Shown here one piece after another: positions 20,291 through 32,205 of a stretch of DNA of 64,000 nucleotides (the stretch's first letter is position 1; each line of letters opens with the position of its first letter). The position numbers and the translations under genes were made by a program. This stretch comes from Plasmopara viticola (Eukaryota; Oomycota; Peronosporomycetes; Peronosporales; Peronosporaceae). The stretch covers positions 62,001 to 126,000 of the forward strand of contig MBPM02000091.1 of assembly GCA_001695595.3 (NCBI GenBank). The letters are read 5' to 3'. The notes beneath the pieces were generated by a model. That model was not told the origin of the DNA. It saw only the letters and a program-made list of their open reading frames with translations, and did no database searches.

Positions 20291-22304
20291 TATAATTAAA
20301 ACGCTCACGTCTATCATGCTTGCAATCAAAGTAGCGTAAGTGTTGGCGAACCATAAAGCTTGCCGGAAGAATTCTTGCGTTTAACTGCTTTGTCATGTGC
20401 TATCAGGACTTAGAACATATTGAAAAGTGACTACACGGGTTGCGCTTTGTTTTTTGGCCCATTTTACTTGATACGCCACGCATACCTGGTCAAAACTATC
20501 TAAGTTATCTCTTAATCCAGATGGAAAGGTTGTGGCTTTATTTTCCACCAAAGATGAAGCTTTAAGCTTTACCGATCACAGATGGCGCTGGGGCTTTCGG
20601 ATCTGGGCTGCTTGAGCTTTAAAGCATAGTCGTTGCTTATAAAGCTCAGACGTCGTAACATATCAGAGCGACTTGAAACTACAAATGCAGCCGCCTCTTT
20701 CGGCCAATAGAAGCCAGCAAGCTGCTCGTCTAATAGATGAAGAATGCCAATTCGATTTTATGATTCGCTTTTTGTCCACCCTTTGAGTAGATTCAAATTT
20801 GCACTCAATCTTAAGATCATTATTTTTCTATTTTTTAACAGGTATGACCACTCTGTCGTGTATATAAAGCTTTGTTTAAGAGAAAAGGCAGCTTTTTAAG
20901 GCAAACGCTCGGCTTACTACCATTTGTGTGACACCAATCAATTAAGATTTAAGCACGTTTAAGGAAAAGCAGTGTGACCTCTTCTCTATCTCTGTTAGTA
21001 AAAATGATTTTGCTGGATAGCAATTGTAGAATCTATAGCCCATCTGGAAAAGCTTAATAAAGTTTAGCTCACATTTTGAGGTGCAAAAGTCATGGAGTGT
21101 CAAGACCTAGTGTCTGTGGCATGGCGATCTGCGACTTGTCTTAAATCTTGTGTGACGAATACGTTATCCGGGGCGATCGAGCTCAATGTAGAGCAATCGA
21201 ACATTTTGAGCAAGCGAGCACTATTCAAAGCAATCGACCATTTTGGAGGCTCTGTCCGCAGGTTATTTACCTCGACATGTATTTGCCAGTCACTTTTCAC
21301 AGTGTCTGACTGGCAAGTAAAAAGCGTACTCAATTGGACTGGATGAAGCGCCAGTATACAGGCTGGTAGAATAGCAGTTGCACTGGTGCTTTAACGTTGA
21401 GGCCCTGGCTGTTCGATGTGTAATGCAATTAAAGTTGAGCCTCGATCACTGAATTATGATGTAACGTATACTCTACAACATGTTCTCAGCATAGGCTTTG
21501 ACAACGTCTCGAAGGCTAATGATGCAATGCTAGAAGTTTTTAGTAAAGGGATGCAAGAACGCTTTTTTAAAAGGCAACTGATGATTGCATGCCTTGGGTG
21601 AGACTAAGGCTTGGCGACAGAATAGCTAGGTACTGCGCGCTCGGATCGAGCGCAATTTCTAGTTATGTTTCATATACAAGCCACTTTGAACTGGCCAAGG
21701 TTCAACTCAAGTGACGTGTCACTTGACATCAGCGCATGTATGTCACAACTTTAAGCGACAAGCGTCACGACTTTTGTAAATAGTACCAAGGCAGAAAAGC
21801 AAATCACGCAGCCGTGCAATTTTCCGTTAAAAAGCAGGATACGTCATACTTAAAGTACTAGACCATTGACAAATGAGAAAGCATTCTTACTGTAGATTAT
21901 GACTTGTAGCGTTTTAGCAAACCAACGCCAACTATTTGTGACTCCTACTTGACATTACAACAGGCAAACTTCAATCGTCATCGACCAGAGTTATCCAGTT
22001 TGGTGACACCTTCTCTAGTCTTCTGATGACGCGGATAATCACTCGTGTGGGTGAATTAATTAGCAATCAGAGCAACCGATCATCATAACATCCAAGCCTT
22101 TCATGCGAACTGATCTTTTTCGTCGAGCGAAAAAAGTGAGCAATATAGTAGTAAAAAAGGTCGTGACTCTGCCCACCTAAATTTCGTGAAATGCGTGTGG
22201 CGCTTTCTCTTTCTTGACCCATTTCAGCTGATTGATTGGCCAAATCTGTCAAACCAACACACCATCATCAAGTTGTTAATCTTCTTCCGAAGTGTTTGGC
22301 ATGA
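20291..22304. other. Region without recognisable genes
   Basis: About 2 kb between the retroelement block and the first cellular gene. Only short, compositionally random ORFs are seen on both strands, with no retroelement motif, splice-linked coding series or RNA gene that I can recognise. Confidence 0.5.
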
Positions 22305-22751
22305 TCAGACGCTCACCCTCATCACTACACGCCCCTCTAGTAGCGCGTACGGCACCGGTCCGTAGAATCGAGAGTCGTGAGAGTCGTATTTGTTGTCTCC
22401 TTCGAGCCACACGTGGCCTTTGGGGATTTTGTGAAATTCTACCTGAGATGGAGAGTACTGGGTCCGCACACAGACCGTCTCACCTTCCTGAGCAATGATG
22501 CGCTTGCAAACGGTTCGGCGGGGGTCAGACACGGATTTAGCGATCACCACTTCGCCTGGTTGTAGCTTCCATAGCTTAGGCGAGAGTTTGTCTAGCAGTA
22601 AAATGTCCCCGTTGTGATTAAGTGTTGGTAGCATAGACGGTCCCGAGCACTTGATCGTATCAACTAGCTGCGACAGGCAAAACGACACGCCTCCAAAGCG
22701 CGCGAGCCACGCTAACACAATGCCCGATTCTCGTATCGCTGACGATGTCAT
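22305..22751 (-). CDS. IMP1: Mitochondrial inner-membrane signal peptidase, IMP1-like (S26 family)
   Basis: A 148-residue single-exon protein. The S26 catalytic serine lies in SGPSMLPT (Ser39) and the general-base lysine in CKRIIA (Lys83). The GDNKYDSHDSRFYGPV block is the conserved S26 box. A short hydrophobic N-terminus (about residues 10-33) could be the membrane anchor. Length and motifs fit IMP1/IMMP1L, which removes sorting peptides from proteins of the intermembrane space; IMP2 is the main alternative. The ATG at 22751 is 212 bp from the presumed start of the divergent ELMO gene. Confidence 0.85.
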   Translation of the reverse strand: MTSSAIRESGIVLAWLARFGGVSFCLSQLVDTIKCSGPSMLPTLNHNGDILLLDKLSPKLWKLQPGEVVIAKSVSDPRRTVCKRIIAQEGETVCVRTQYSPSQVEFHKIPKGHVWLEGDNKYDSHDSRFYGPVPYALLEGRVVMRVSV

Positions 22752-22963
22752 CCTAATTACTAGCTAAACTGTACATCCGGACAACATTTGTCCTCCATTT
22801 ATTTGCTTTGGCATTTTTTGCAATTGAGTACAAATTTAGCGAGTTCATTACAAAGTATAATGTTGCCACAGTAACGGTTTTGTGCTAATTCTGGTCGACA
22901 GAGGAGTCTGATTAATTGCATCTGGTAGGAAGAGGTGGAGATAGGTACCTTTGTTTGAGTGCA

Positions 22964-25953
22964 ATGGAGTCTGACAATCTTTCGGATGTGGATGGATCGG
23001 ATGGTATTTATTACTTGCCTCTCGTGTTGCTGGTGCATCACTAAATGTTACTGGTGCTTTAGATCTGTCGCGCGATGCGAATGAAGAGAGTGAACACTTT
23101 GAAGGTTTGGATTGAGTTGCCTTTGCTTCCTGAATGTTTTGCATAACACGTGTGGCTCACATAGATGCAGAGACTTTTGATGACGCGGACATTGATAAAG
23201 ACGAGAATGGCATGAATTTTGCTGCTTGTCTTGCATTATGAGTGGTTGAAGCTGACATCAATCACTTGTACTCACATTTGTGGCCAGATCTCGAAGATGT
23301 AACCACTGACATGTTTCTGAGTCAGCCAGACGATGCAACGGATCTTGATGGTATGTATTGTACTATGATTATTTCTAGTTTTTAGCGTAATTACGTTTTT
23401 GAACAACCTGTTGAAGCTGATATACGATCAAGTGACGGTATCGAAAAGTATCAAAACTCAAAGTCGGTGCTCTTATCACCGCAAATTGCCGAGCCTGGTG
23501 CGTTTAATATGCTGAAATGCCAATACGAAGACGTTTGACGAATTTGATGTCAGATAAAATCCAAAACTCAGGCGATGTTTGTTTTGATGATGCGATCGAG
23601 GATTTGGATGAAGAGACCATTTCGGGACGGGTTGATGTTCAGTGTCAAGGAAATGTGTCGAGTGATGCCGAACATTCGGTAGTGATTAAGTATAATGACG
23701 TGCACGTAATTTCCACGTTAAGTGTCGATCAATCTGAGGAAGTTGACGATAGCAACGAGATGCAGAAAACAGGAGCATCTTTATCAGTATACGAGACAAA
23801 GGTCAAGGACATCGGTTCAGCTGTTTTACCTCCACCGGCCCCCACAATTGTCATTATTGGTTCAATGAATCCTGTGGATGACGATCTTGAATCAGACGAT
23901 TCTCAAGACGAAGGGGCTGATGCAGAGGTGGAAAGATTATCTTCATTGGAACTAAATGTATCAGATGATGACGATGCGGACGTTCTGGAGGTTGACGCAG
24001 CAATTGTAAGTTGTCTTCAATCTGAAAAAATGCAACGGTTGGCAAAGCAAAGTGTCGAGCCGACAGGACTGATTTTAAAATCGATCAAGAGCACTTTTGA
24101 TGAAGAAAAGGCTATAAACGAGTACTTCAACAGTAAAGCTGACGATACGAGTACATTTGAGCTTTTATTTAACGAAGAAATTCGTATAGCCGCACACGTT
24201 GCGACTATGGAACCTAGCAGTCCGTTTTTGGACATTTACAAGATGGCCGGTAGTTCTTACACAGGCAAAGTAAGCGCCGATGAAACATTTGGCATCACCT
24301 ATCAAGGTCTGAAAACAATTTCTAGGGAGCCTCAAGCTCACAATGACGTTGGCTATTCAATGCCTAGTGGTCCATCCTTTCCGGATGAACGAGAATTCGA
24401 AAACGTTGAGGCGTTAAGAGGTGACTTGGTTTATTCTGTTGCAACACAGAAAGATGAAAGTCCTTTTGATTTGAATGACGACGATGAGTTTTCTTTTGAA
24501 GCAAACACTAGCTTTGATTCAGGTTTGTTGTCGGAAACTGTTACTAAAGCACGCCGCGACTCGCTTGTGGCAAAACAGCGAAAAGAGGAAGAAGAAATTG
24601 TAGAAGAATTAAAACGCGCAACGGACGAAGAAAAGAGACGCAACGAACGGAGCAACAATCAGCCCGAAACAGCAAGAGCAATGGCGGATGGTGACACGGA
24701 CACGCTGTCGCTGACTGAGTTGCACAGTATTTACAAGCGAGGACTTGGAGATCAAGCAATTTTAATGAATGAAAACGATGAATTGAACAAAGTTAGTCAA
24801 TCGGCATCTGTTTTAGGGCGAATTTTTGGACACGACAAACAAATTGCTAACACGATTGAGGAAGAAGATGATGATGACGAGAGTGAAGAGGAGAAAGTGT
24901 CAGGTTTTGAGAAGAATGAGATTAATCTGGCAAAAGTAAGTGCAGGAAATGACCAGATTTCGTCAATTAACGAAAAGAACAGTATTGACGGGTCGGCAGA
25001 GTGGCGAGAGGTCAAACTGGTGCAGCACGGGCATTTAAAGGATGCAGCTGACTCTTTTGCAAGCGATTGTTCAAAAACACCACTTTTGTCGTATACTGAA
25101 GCAGCAACGTATTACGCCGAGACGCTTGACGTGATGCAGCACAAAGACTTGATCACGTGTGAGGATTTTCCTCCTCGATCCTGTTTTGCTTGCTTCTCGC
25201 GTCCCCGTCTGACTTTTGATGGCTCTAAAGAAGAGCGCGATCGCGTATTTTGTATTGCAGCGACTGGTTTCAATGGCCGAAACGAAATTGTCATCGGAAT
25301 GTTGCAAACGGTTTACAAAAAGTTGACGAAAACTTCTCGCGACGTCTCTTTGGTAGGGAAACACTGGGAAGACATTGGATTTCAGGGCACAGACCCGTCA
25401 ACAGATTTGCGTGGTTGTGGCGTACTTTCACTGCTGCAAATGTTGTACCTCGTAGAAACCTTTCCTGATCTCAGTCACCGATTCCACGCTCTTTCGCAAC
25501 ATCCGACTCGGCACTTTCCTTTTGCGTGCGTGCTTATTAACATTACCTTGCAGTGCGTTGTGGCACTGCGGAAAGGAGCTTTGTATCTTGAATGCAACAA
25601 ACACTCGAGTGTCTTGTCTGGCATGAATCGGGTAAGTTTCGTTTAAAATAACAAATTGAAAAGCTCTGTCTAACTATGGTTGATGATTACGCTGCAACTT
25701 TCAGCTGTACGTTGCACTCGCTTCGCAGCTTTGCGACGCTGTATCATTTCGTGTCGATGAACTTCCTTACATTATGAAGGACGTTTTGGACCGAGGCCGA
25801 ATAGACCCGAGCAAAGTGATCAATGAGGCGTTTGACGGCAAGACGCTGCGTTCATTTCGACCTGCTGCACCGTTTAAAGCTGATTCGAAGGAGCCAGACG
25901 AGCTTATTAAATTTACAGAAATCGGGTTGCAGCCTCCCGATGAAGAGAAATAG
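22964..25953 (+). CDS. ELMO/CED-12 domain protein with long acidic N-terminal region
   Basis: The large exon 23572-25631 and the last exon 25705-25953 (intron GTAAGT...TTTCAG, phase 0) encode a C-terminal ELMO domain (GFNGRNEIVIGML, HWEDIGFQGTDPSTDLRGCG, LLQMLYLVETFP, HPFPFACVLINIT-like segment). ELMO proteins act in small-GTPase regulation (DOCK partners, or ARL GAPs in the ELMOD group); which applies here is unknown. Upstream I infer five short exons, 22964-23003, 23063-23104, 23165-23209, 23252-23350 and 23417-23497, all with phase-1 joints; together the model is 871 residues and closes in frame. The N-terminal half is acidic and low in complexity. Weak points: intron 3 would be GC-AG, and intron 4 ends in AAG. 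A conservative start is the ATG at 23517. Confidence 0.7.
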
Positions 25954-26205
25954 TTTAGTTTTTATTAGGCATTCTATTGTATTATTTACCTCTGCTTCAT
26001 AAAGCTTTCACATGCAGAGTGGCTCGATTATCATGATAAATAAGGTTCATCTCGACATTCTTGGACAATGTGTCGAATTTTAAGCACTCGTGTCGTCGAT
26101 CCATTGCGTGACCTTGTGGGCGATGGTAGAGCACTACTGAGTGAGGAGATAGGGTGGCGTCCGCTTGCTGGGGGTACGGAGGTGAGTCTGCACTAGACCA
26201 CGCAA

Positions 26206-27438
26206 TTAGAATGGAGTATTCTTTATGTCAACCATTTCAAGTCTTTCGTACACTCGCATGTGATTTGAGTTGTCTGCTTTGCGTAGAATGCTCTCCATTC
26301 TATCCAACGTTTCCTAAGCAAGTGTCATGCGGTTACAAAACTCAAGTCACCTCCCCTCGGACCGAAAAATAATTTACCTCATCTTGAATTGATTTCTCCA
26401 ATGTCTTCCGAAATTCGTGCAAGTCGCTTAGAGATGGCGGTGGCTTCGCCATCGCTACTTTTCGTCGATCATCGTCAATGAGATCCTTTTCCATTTCCAA
26501 GCAGCCCTACATTTATTCGCACACCATAAAATGTCTCCTTCATAGTTACTAAAGGGTTAGTACCTGAATAAACTCAATGTCATCGAGCAGTAGATCGTGC
26601 TCCTCATCTAATGCCTTACGCAAGTCTTCCTTGATTTTGTCAAGCTCATCAAGATTCAAGCACCGAAGATTCTACAAAACACACCATCCCTATCAATACT
26701 TGAGTAAGCAGCTTACTCAATGTAGACAAACGAACCTCAGAGCTCTCGAACATGGCAGTAATCGATGATATAGAAAGGGTCGAGCTCCGAGATAGTGGCC
26801 GTTGAGAGTCAGCTGTCAACACTCGTTTGCTGCTCCGCGTGTCAGGTCGAACATCGATGCCATATACTTGGTCGTCTGCTCTCAGTCGCACCGTTAGGTC
26901 GTTCCTTTTCGACGTCGTCGGTGCTGAAGACGTGTACGGAGTTGACCTTTCATCAGTCGATAGCACATATTCCAACATCTGTGCATTTTTTGAAGACTGC
27001 AAAATGCCATTGCCCGGCCGATGGTGCATATCTGCAGTCAATAGTTTGAGCTTTTCAATCAACAAAGGCCGACCTGGCGGCTCAGGAAGGTGCGGCCGCT
27101 TTGTCAGTGCATCCTGTCATTTCAGCCACTAGTTAATGCAACCCGAGCAATAACAAGCTCTTGCGATCGTACTCGAATATCATCGTTTTGCTGCTGGAAG
27201 TCGTGTAAGATTTCAACCAACATTGCTAGTTCTTGTCGTAGATTCTGTATTTCAAAAGGTTCCAGCAGTCAGCAAAACGTGTATGAAAAATCTATTTCAG
27301 ACCTCGTCAAACCTCATTTTCTTCGATAAAGTGACTTCCAAGGACGCTTCGTAGCTCTGCTTCTTCAGAGGTTGGAATGTTGAGCTTGAGCTCATCCCAG
27401 AGCAGCTTGCGGATTTGAAAGCATTCGGTCGCTCCCAT
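26206..27438 (-). CDS. CCDC24: CCDC24-like coiled-coil protein
   Basis: Six exons, all joined in phase 0: 27438-27313, 27244-27173, 27113-26736, 26671-26564, 26506-26378, 26313-26206, giving 306 residues. Introns are 57-68 bp with GT...AG ends. The N-terminus (LWDELKLNIPTSEEAELRSVLG, then ENENLRQELAMLVEILHDF) resembles the start of coiled-coil domain protein 24, including the PPGRPLLIEKLKLL segment after it. The middle is Ser/Thr-rich; the C-terminal third is helical and charged. The molecular role of the family is unknown. The gene converges on the ELMO gene (252 bp between stops). The family call is from recalled similarity. Confidence 0.65.
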
Positions 27439-27569
27439 TTTACAGAAACAATCAAAAGTACTACACGCTCTACAATCAATGAACGTTCCTTTTCGACCTA
27501 ATTTAACATGATGCTAATTCTGTGGTGAAGGTTATAAGTCGGTTAAATACATTTATACAAAACTCTTTA

Positions 27570-30500
27570 TTAAATAATACTCGCCGCCGCGTCTTCTGAT
27601 CGTACGCGTACATGCAGTGGCTGGTGACACCAAATCTCATCCTTAACTTGCTTTCCAGCCTCGTCAAGCACTTGACCGCACACTTTTACACAAAAAGTTC
27701 CTTCGGACAGAAACATACATTGAATCTCGTGCATCTTGGGACTTGAATTCATCGGTTTAGTCCATTGTACGTGAGTTTGCAACAGGCCCACAACCATCAC
27801 GTTGTCACTCATCTCGAGACAAGTGTCTTCGTCTTCCTCAGTAATGATCACCTCGACTTTCAATTCTGCTACAAAAGTATCGTTGCTATGGACTGTTGGC
27901 TCAATTGCGATAGCGATTGACACGTATTCAAACAGTTGAACTTGGAATATGCGATATTTGTCGTGAAAACGTGGTGTCTGGAAGAAAGTTAATGGCTGGA
28001 GTGACAAGCTTCTTTCTCCCCCAAACTTTGGTGTAGCTACAGCTCCATTCCGCCCTTCATGTGCCTCTACAGGAGTCGATTCCTTTAATGATGGCTGAAT
28101 CGTAAACTTCACTGGCGGTAAGTAAAGCTCACGTTTGAATTGTTCCAGCCCACGAATGGGTACAACATTATGCTTCTCAAAGAACAAGCATCCTCGTGTC
28201 CCAAAATACGTCTCCCACTCCATCGTTAACAGTCTGTTTAGTGCGTCGATCAAGCTAGAGACTCCGCTATCCCAAACTAAATCCTTCAAGCGCGGGACTT
28301 CGACTATAAACTGGCGCGAGCATTGACGCCCAATTTCCGCCTCACAAATAACTTGCTCACTGCTATTAAAATGAGAGCGCAATCGAAATTGAAATGTCGT
28401 TTCAAGTGGATTGATCACGTGGATAACGATACCACAGTTCACGTGATCGGTTGTTGGCTTGAAGCCATCAATCGGGTGGTGCTGTGGCACTCGACCTTTT
28501 ACTGAGATCGGGACCAAACCACATGGAAGCAATGTCACTGAATGAAGCTTAAGCGCCGGAGTAGACACGAGTTGCACCGTGAGTTTGGTTTCTCGATAAA
28601 AGACCTCATTTGTTTTGCTACTAGTCTCGTCAGCATATACAACGCTCCATTCAATTTCAATATCATCTGACGGCTCGAGTTGATCGTGTTTCTCTCGAAG
28701 AGTTAACTCAAAAGGAACAGATATGCAATCACCGCTTGTGAAAGGGAGTGGAGATGATAATAGGTTACTGCACCTTAAGGCTAGCGTCTCCGTCTCAATC
28801 TGTTCCTTATCGGCGAATCCATTGGTTGTCGTGGATAGCTCCTGCATTGCGTCATTTGTGGAGCTTCGTGAGAGCGCTAAATTGTTGAAAAGAACACGCG
28901 TTTTCTTCAGAGTACGGCGATGCTGTAGAGAGACGGCCAGTCTGTAATTTGTAATCTGACAGTTTCCAAAACTACGCACTCGGAACACAAATTGCCTGGT
29001 CTCGGAAGAAAACATTGCAAGTTGTACCATGCCACTTCCCGGTTCTTGAGTCATTGCAGCCTTTTTGCCGTCCAATACCACCGTTGAATGATGATCATGA
29101 AGACAAAGTGCCACCATCGGCAATTCGCCCACAACTTGAATACTCACGGGATCTTCAAGTTGAAAGGAAGTCTTAATATTAAGCACCTTGATAAAACATC
29201 CACGAATATAAAATGTTCCCACTCGCAGCGGTTGAATCTCCAGCACCACTGTCTTACGCTTTTGATACGCTTCTAACGTAAAGTAGCACGGATAACACTC
29301 AATACCACCAGCTCTCTCATTGTTCAAGCTGCCATCACAGTCACTCGTGACCCACGCTTTTACTTCCTGTAGCTTAATAGCCACACCCATTGGGTTTGAT
29401 ATTCTTAATTGCAGCTTCAAACGCTCGTAAATAGGAAATGCTTTTTCGTACATCGCGGACGCGTCATTACTCTCGTTGTCTTCACTTCTGCTTTTATGCC
29501 AACTCGACTTCTGCTTTGGCTTTTTCCTTTCGAACGGCGAAAACAAAAAGTCCGACTTTACTGCTTGCTGCTGACACGATGACTGTGCTCCAAACAGCAC
29601 ATGTGCAGTTTTTTTCGAGTAAAAAGGATGCTGCAAATCGCAAGAGGAATGCAGCTGGAGTTTCTCAACTCGAAGAAATGTTGGCAGCTGAATTTGGTTA
29701 TTCGAACGCAGCATTCTGCAGTCCGACTCCAGTATATTCATCACTTTTCGTTCAATCTTCGCGATTTCTGCCTTCGAGTGCAAATTCCACACTGATAAGG
29801 GTTCCGTCACGTCGGTGTTGTTAACCTTTTCACCCTCACCAAACAAACTTTGAGATCTTTTCGAACCACTATCCCCGTCCACATCAAAATCCCTCGCATT
29901 CGAACTATTCATCGATTTTGGAGTCGACACTGGGTCCTCTACGTCACTGGCGCGACTTGATTTTAATCCATTCAACTGGAAGTGCGCATGGGCAAATGGT
30001 GAGAACGCTGGCGACGCTTTGGTCGACAGAGCATTCACTGCAGCAGAAAGTTGATGTCGCGGTGTAGCTAAAAGTCGCGGAGTGTTCGTCAGCGTCGACG
30101 ACAACGAAGCCGCTGCATTGGACATTGTGGCAGACGGCGAAGTGATAAAGCTGCGACGGACTTTGGTGTCCGTTCCTGGTGGTGGAGAGAAATAGACTCC
30201 ACTTTTAGTGTGAAGACCGAAAGTTGCTCGTTCAGCAGATGGTAAGGGCCCACGAAGCGAAATCGCGGTTTGCTGGAGGTGGTCCACTAATAGTGATGAA
30301 GCCTCAGTCGATGACACCTTTTTTACTAAGCCTGGCTGAGCAATCGAATCGCACCATATCAACATCTCAAGAAGCTGGAGACAGTACGTGCCAACGAGGA
30401 GCGCATCTCCAAGCATTCTAGCAATCGTCAGAAGCTGCCGCAGCACATGAAAGCGAATGATTAGCCAGGGATGATGTCGCCTACTCGTTTGTGATGCGTT

Positions 30501-32129
30501 CTTCCTCCCGTATTTTTGAAACACAGTTCTTGCTTCCCATAATAATTCATTTCTATGAGCGTCCAAGCCTTGAATCCCCAAGTGATTCGCAGCCATTCGT
30601 TCTAGTAACAATGCTGCCTCCAAATCCCGTCGTCGTTGCGGCTCTTTTGTGACTTTAGAAGGTGATAACATCAAGTTTGACTGCGCATCTACGCGAGGCG
30701 CGTTCCGAGCTAGTAGAATGGTGGCAGCTTCATGTAAAAAGAAGGCCACACGTCGTCCGTGCCCTACTGCGTCTAAAATGCCACTTGTTTGGATATAAAA
30801 CTCAATCTGACGCTGCGTTTGCAACTCTGGAAGCAGCATCGAGCCTCGCTCCAGTACGTCCCATAATAATCGCTTGAACCACACGCTTTCTCTCAATGTG
30901 GCAGCACCTGCCACTGGTGTGCGTGTCAACGTCGTCATTGCCACATTTGCATAGTATTGTCCCATGTTTTCAATCAGCAAACTCTCGAGCTCACTCGTGC
31001 CTGCTTTGGCATAAAACGTAATAGCATCCGACGCTTTCTCTACCAGTTCAGGCGATAATTTGTCCGGTGTCTCGTTGTACAAACAAAAGACAGCCCCTTC
31101 CAAAGCCGCTGCCAGCCACAAGGCATCTCCTGCTGCCCCGCCACTCCGTCGTTCCTCATCCCGCAACATGTCAATGGCTACACTATAGTGATCCACTGCA
31201 GCTGAGACACAGCTCACGAGTACACTGTAGTCACCCAGTAGCTTTTCGCGTCGCGCTAGTTGCCTCTTTAGTCGTCGACTTCGCGGATCCAGCGTAAGAG
31301 ACGATGGAATGGACGCAAACGACGAGCCGGACGATAGCAAAGACCGCGAGGTCGGGCTGGCAGTCAAGAAAGAATTGAATAAAGCATCGCTTTTCAAGTC
31401 TCGAGACAGCACGAGTGGGGAAGCAGCCACTTGCTCACTGGCGTGTGGCTCGACATTGACGTCGAGCAAGACACTTGCAAGGTCTCCGCCCATTGTCACT
31501 CCATTCGCAACGGCTGAAGATGTGGCCGACCGAATCGCGCTTTCTAACGCCATGAGAATATTGACGGCCAACGTACCCATGACGACTTGCAAGTGAAGAC
31601 TGACGGTGGACTCGCCTGTACCCTCTAGCTCGTGGTGTACTGGGAACATGACGAGGTCACTAAGCCCCTCGCATTCACTTGCTGTCGCGTCTTCAAACGT
31701 GTGTTCAAAAGCAAAGAGTTTGTGCATCAAGAGCCCTCGAAAACTTTGAACCAATGCCTCGAATTGCGCGTGGGCGGCTCGCAATCCTCCACTAAGTGTG
31801 AGCGACGGACTGTGACACACACCTAGCGCACCAATGACGCGATTACAGGCATGCACGTCTTCTCCATCGCATGAGTCAATGCGTTCTGCAGTCGATACAA
31901 AATAAAAGCGAAGCGAGCCAGCACCCGACCAATCCAAGCCGCGGAACGGAGACAGCTCGGCCGCGTAGCCTCCAGGTCGCGTGAGACTACGCAACGGCAA
32001 TTCATTGTGCGTCTGCAGCAGACGCACATAGGATGCGAACAGATCGAGTGGAATGCCACCCACGGGTACCAGATAGACGAGAAATTGTGCCGGTCGCGTC
32101 CAACGAGGCGGCAGCGCCGGGCTGCTCAT
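27570..32129 (-). CDS. TRAPPC9: TRAPP II complex subunit TRAPPC9/Trs120
   Basis: One uninterrupted exon of 1519 codons from the ATG at 32129; the frame stays open to 32162. The N-terminus (PARFLVYLVP-like, FYFVSTAE, HACNRVIGALGVCHSP) and the central TPR-like region (RRDLEAALLLERMAANHLGIQG) are characteristic of Trs120/TRAPPC9. The C-terminal half is a series of beta-rich segments. The protein would be part of TRAPP II, the exchange-factor complex for Rab11/Ypt31-type GTPases at the Golgi. It is longer than the roughly 1150-1290 residues of animal and yeast members, with Ser-rich insertions around residues 260-310 and 660-800. It starts 76 bp from the divergent DDX41 gene. Confidence 0.85.
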   Translation of the reverse strand: MSSPALPPRWTRPAQFLVYLVPVGGIPLDLFASYVRLLQTHNELPLRSLTRPGGYAAELSPFRGLDWSGAGSLRFYFVSTAERIDSCDGEDVHACNRVIGALGVCHSPSLTLSGGLRAAHAQFEALVQSFRGLLMHKLFAFEHTFEDATASECEGLSDLVMFPVHHELEGTGESTVSLHLQVVMGTLAVNILMALESAIRSATSSAVANGVTMGGDLASVLLDVNVEPHASEQVAASPLVLSRDLKSDALFNSFLTASPTSRSLLSSGSSFASIPSSLTLDPRSRRLKRQLARREKLLGDYSVLVSCVSAAVDHYSVAIDMLRDEERRSGGAAGDALWLAAALEGAVFCLYNETPDKLSPELVEKASDAITFYAKAGTSELESLLIENMGQYYANVAMTTLTRTPVAGAATLRESVWFKRLLWDVLERGSMLLPELQTQRQIEFYIQTSGILDAVGHGRRVAFFLHEAATILLARNAPRVDAQSNLMLSPSKVTKEPQRRRDLEAALLLERMAANHLGIQGLDAHRNELLWEARTVFQKYGRKNASQTSRRHHPWLIIRFHVLRQLLTIARMLGDALLVGTYCLQLLEMLIWCDSIAQPGLVKKVSSTEASSLLVDHLQQTAISLRGPLPSAERATFGLHTKSGVYFSPPPGTDTKVRRSFITSPSATMSNAAASLSSTLTNTPRLLATPRHQLSAAVNALSTKASPAFSPFAHAHFQLNGLKSSRASDVEDPVSTPKSMNSSNARDFDVDGDSGSKRSQSLFGEGEKVNNTDVTEPLSVWNLHSKAEIAKIERKVMNILESDCRMLRSNNQIQLPTFLRVEKLQLHSSCDLQHPFYSKKTAHVLFGAQSSCQQQAVKSDFLFSPFERKKPKQKSSWHKSRSEDNESNDASAMYEKAFPIYERLKLQLRISNPMGVAIKLQEVKAWVTSDCDGSLNNERAGGIECYPCYFTLEAYQKRKTVVLEIQPLRVGTFYIRGCFIKVLNIKTSFQLEDPVSIQVVGELPMVALCLHDHHSTVVLDGKKAAMTQEPGSGMVQLAMFSSETRQFVFRVRSFGNCQITNYRLAVSLQHRRTLKKTRVLFNNLALSRSSTNDAMQELSTTTNGFADKEQIETETLALRCSNLLSSPLPFTSGDCISVPFELTLREKHDQLEPSDDIEIEWSVVYADETSSKTNEVFYRETKLTVQLVSTPALKLHSVTLLPCGLVPISVKGRVPQHHPIDGFKPTTDHVNCGIVIHVINPLETTFQFRLRSHFNSSEQVICEAEIGRQCSRQFIVEVPRLKDLVWDSGVSSLIDALNRLLTMEWETYFGTRGCLFFEKHNVVPIRGLEQFKRELYLPPVKFTIQPSLKESTPVEAHEGRNGAVATPKFGGERSLSLQPLTFFQTPRFHDKYRIFQVQLFEYVSIAIAIEPTVHSNDTFVAELKVEVIITEEDEDTCLEMSDNVMVVGLLQTHVQWTKPMNSSPKMHEIQCMFLSEGTFCVKVCGQVLDEAGKQVKDEIWCHQPLHVRVRSEDAAASII

Positions 32130-32205
32130 ACGGCCCAATTGTGTATGAAAGTTGATTTGCAATTTTCATCCTAGGGCGTTATATCTTGACTTAAGTATCG
32201 ACGAC

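Noticed and set aside
20400..22260. Short ORFs such as 21092-21346
   Set aside because: No motif, no splice-linked continuation, and similar ORFs on both strands as expected by chance.
23517..23571. ATG at 23517 as the ELMO gene start
   Set aside because: Kept only as a fallback. It lies inside what reads as a phase-1 intron, and upstream exons give a continuous acidic N-terminus.
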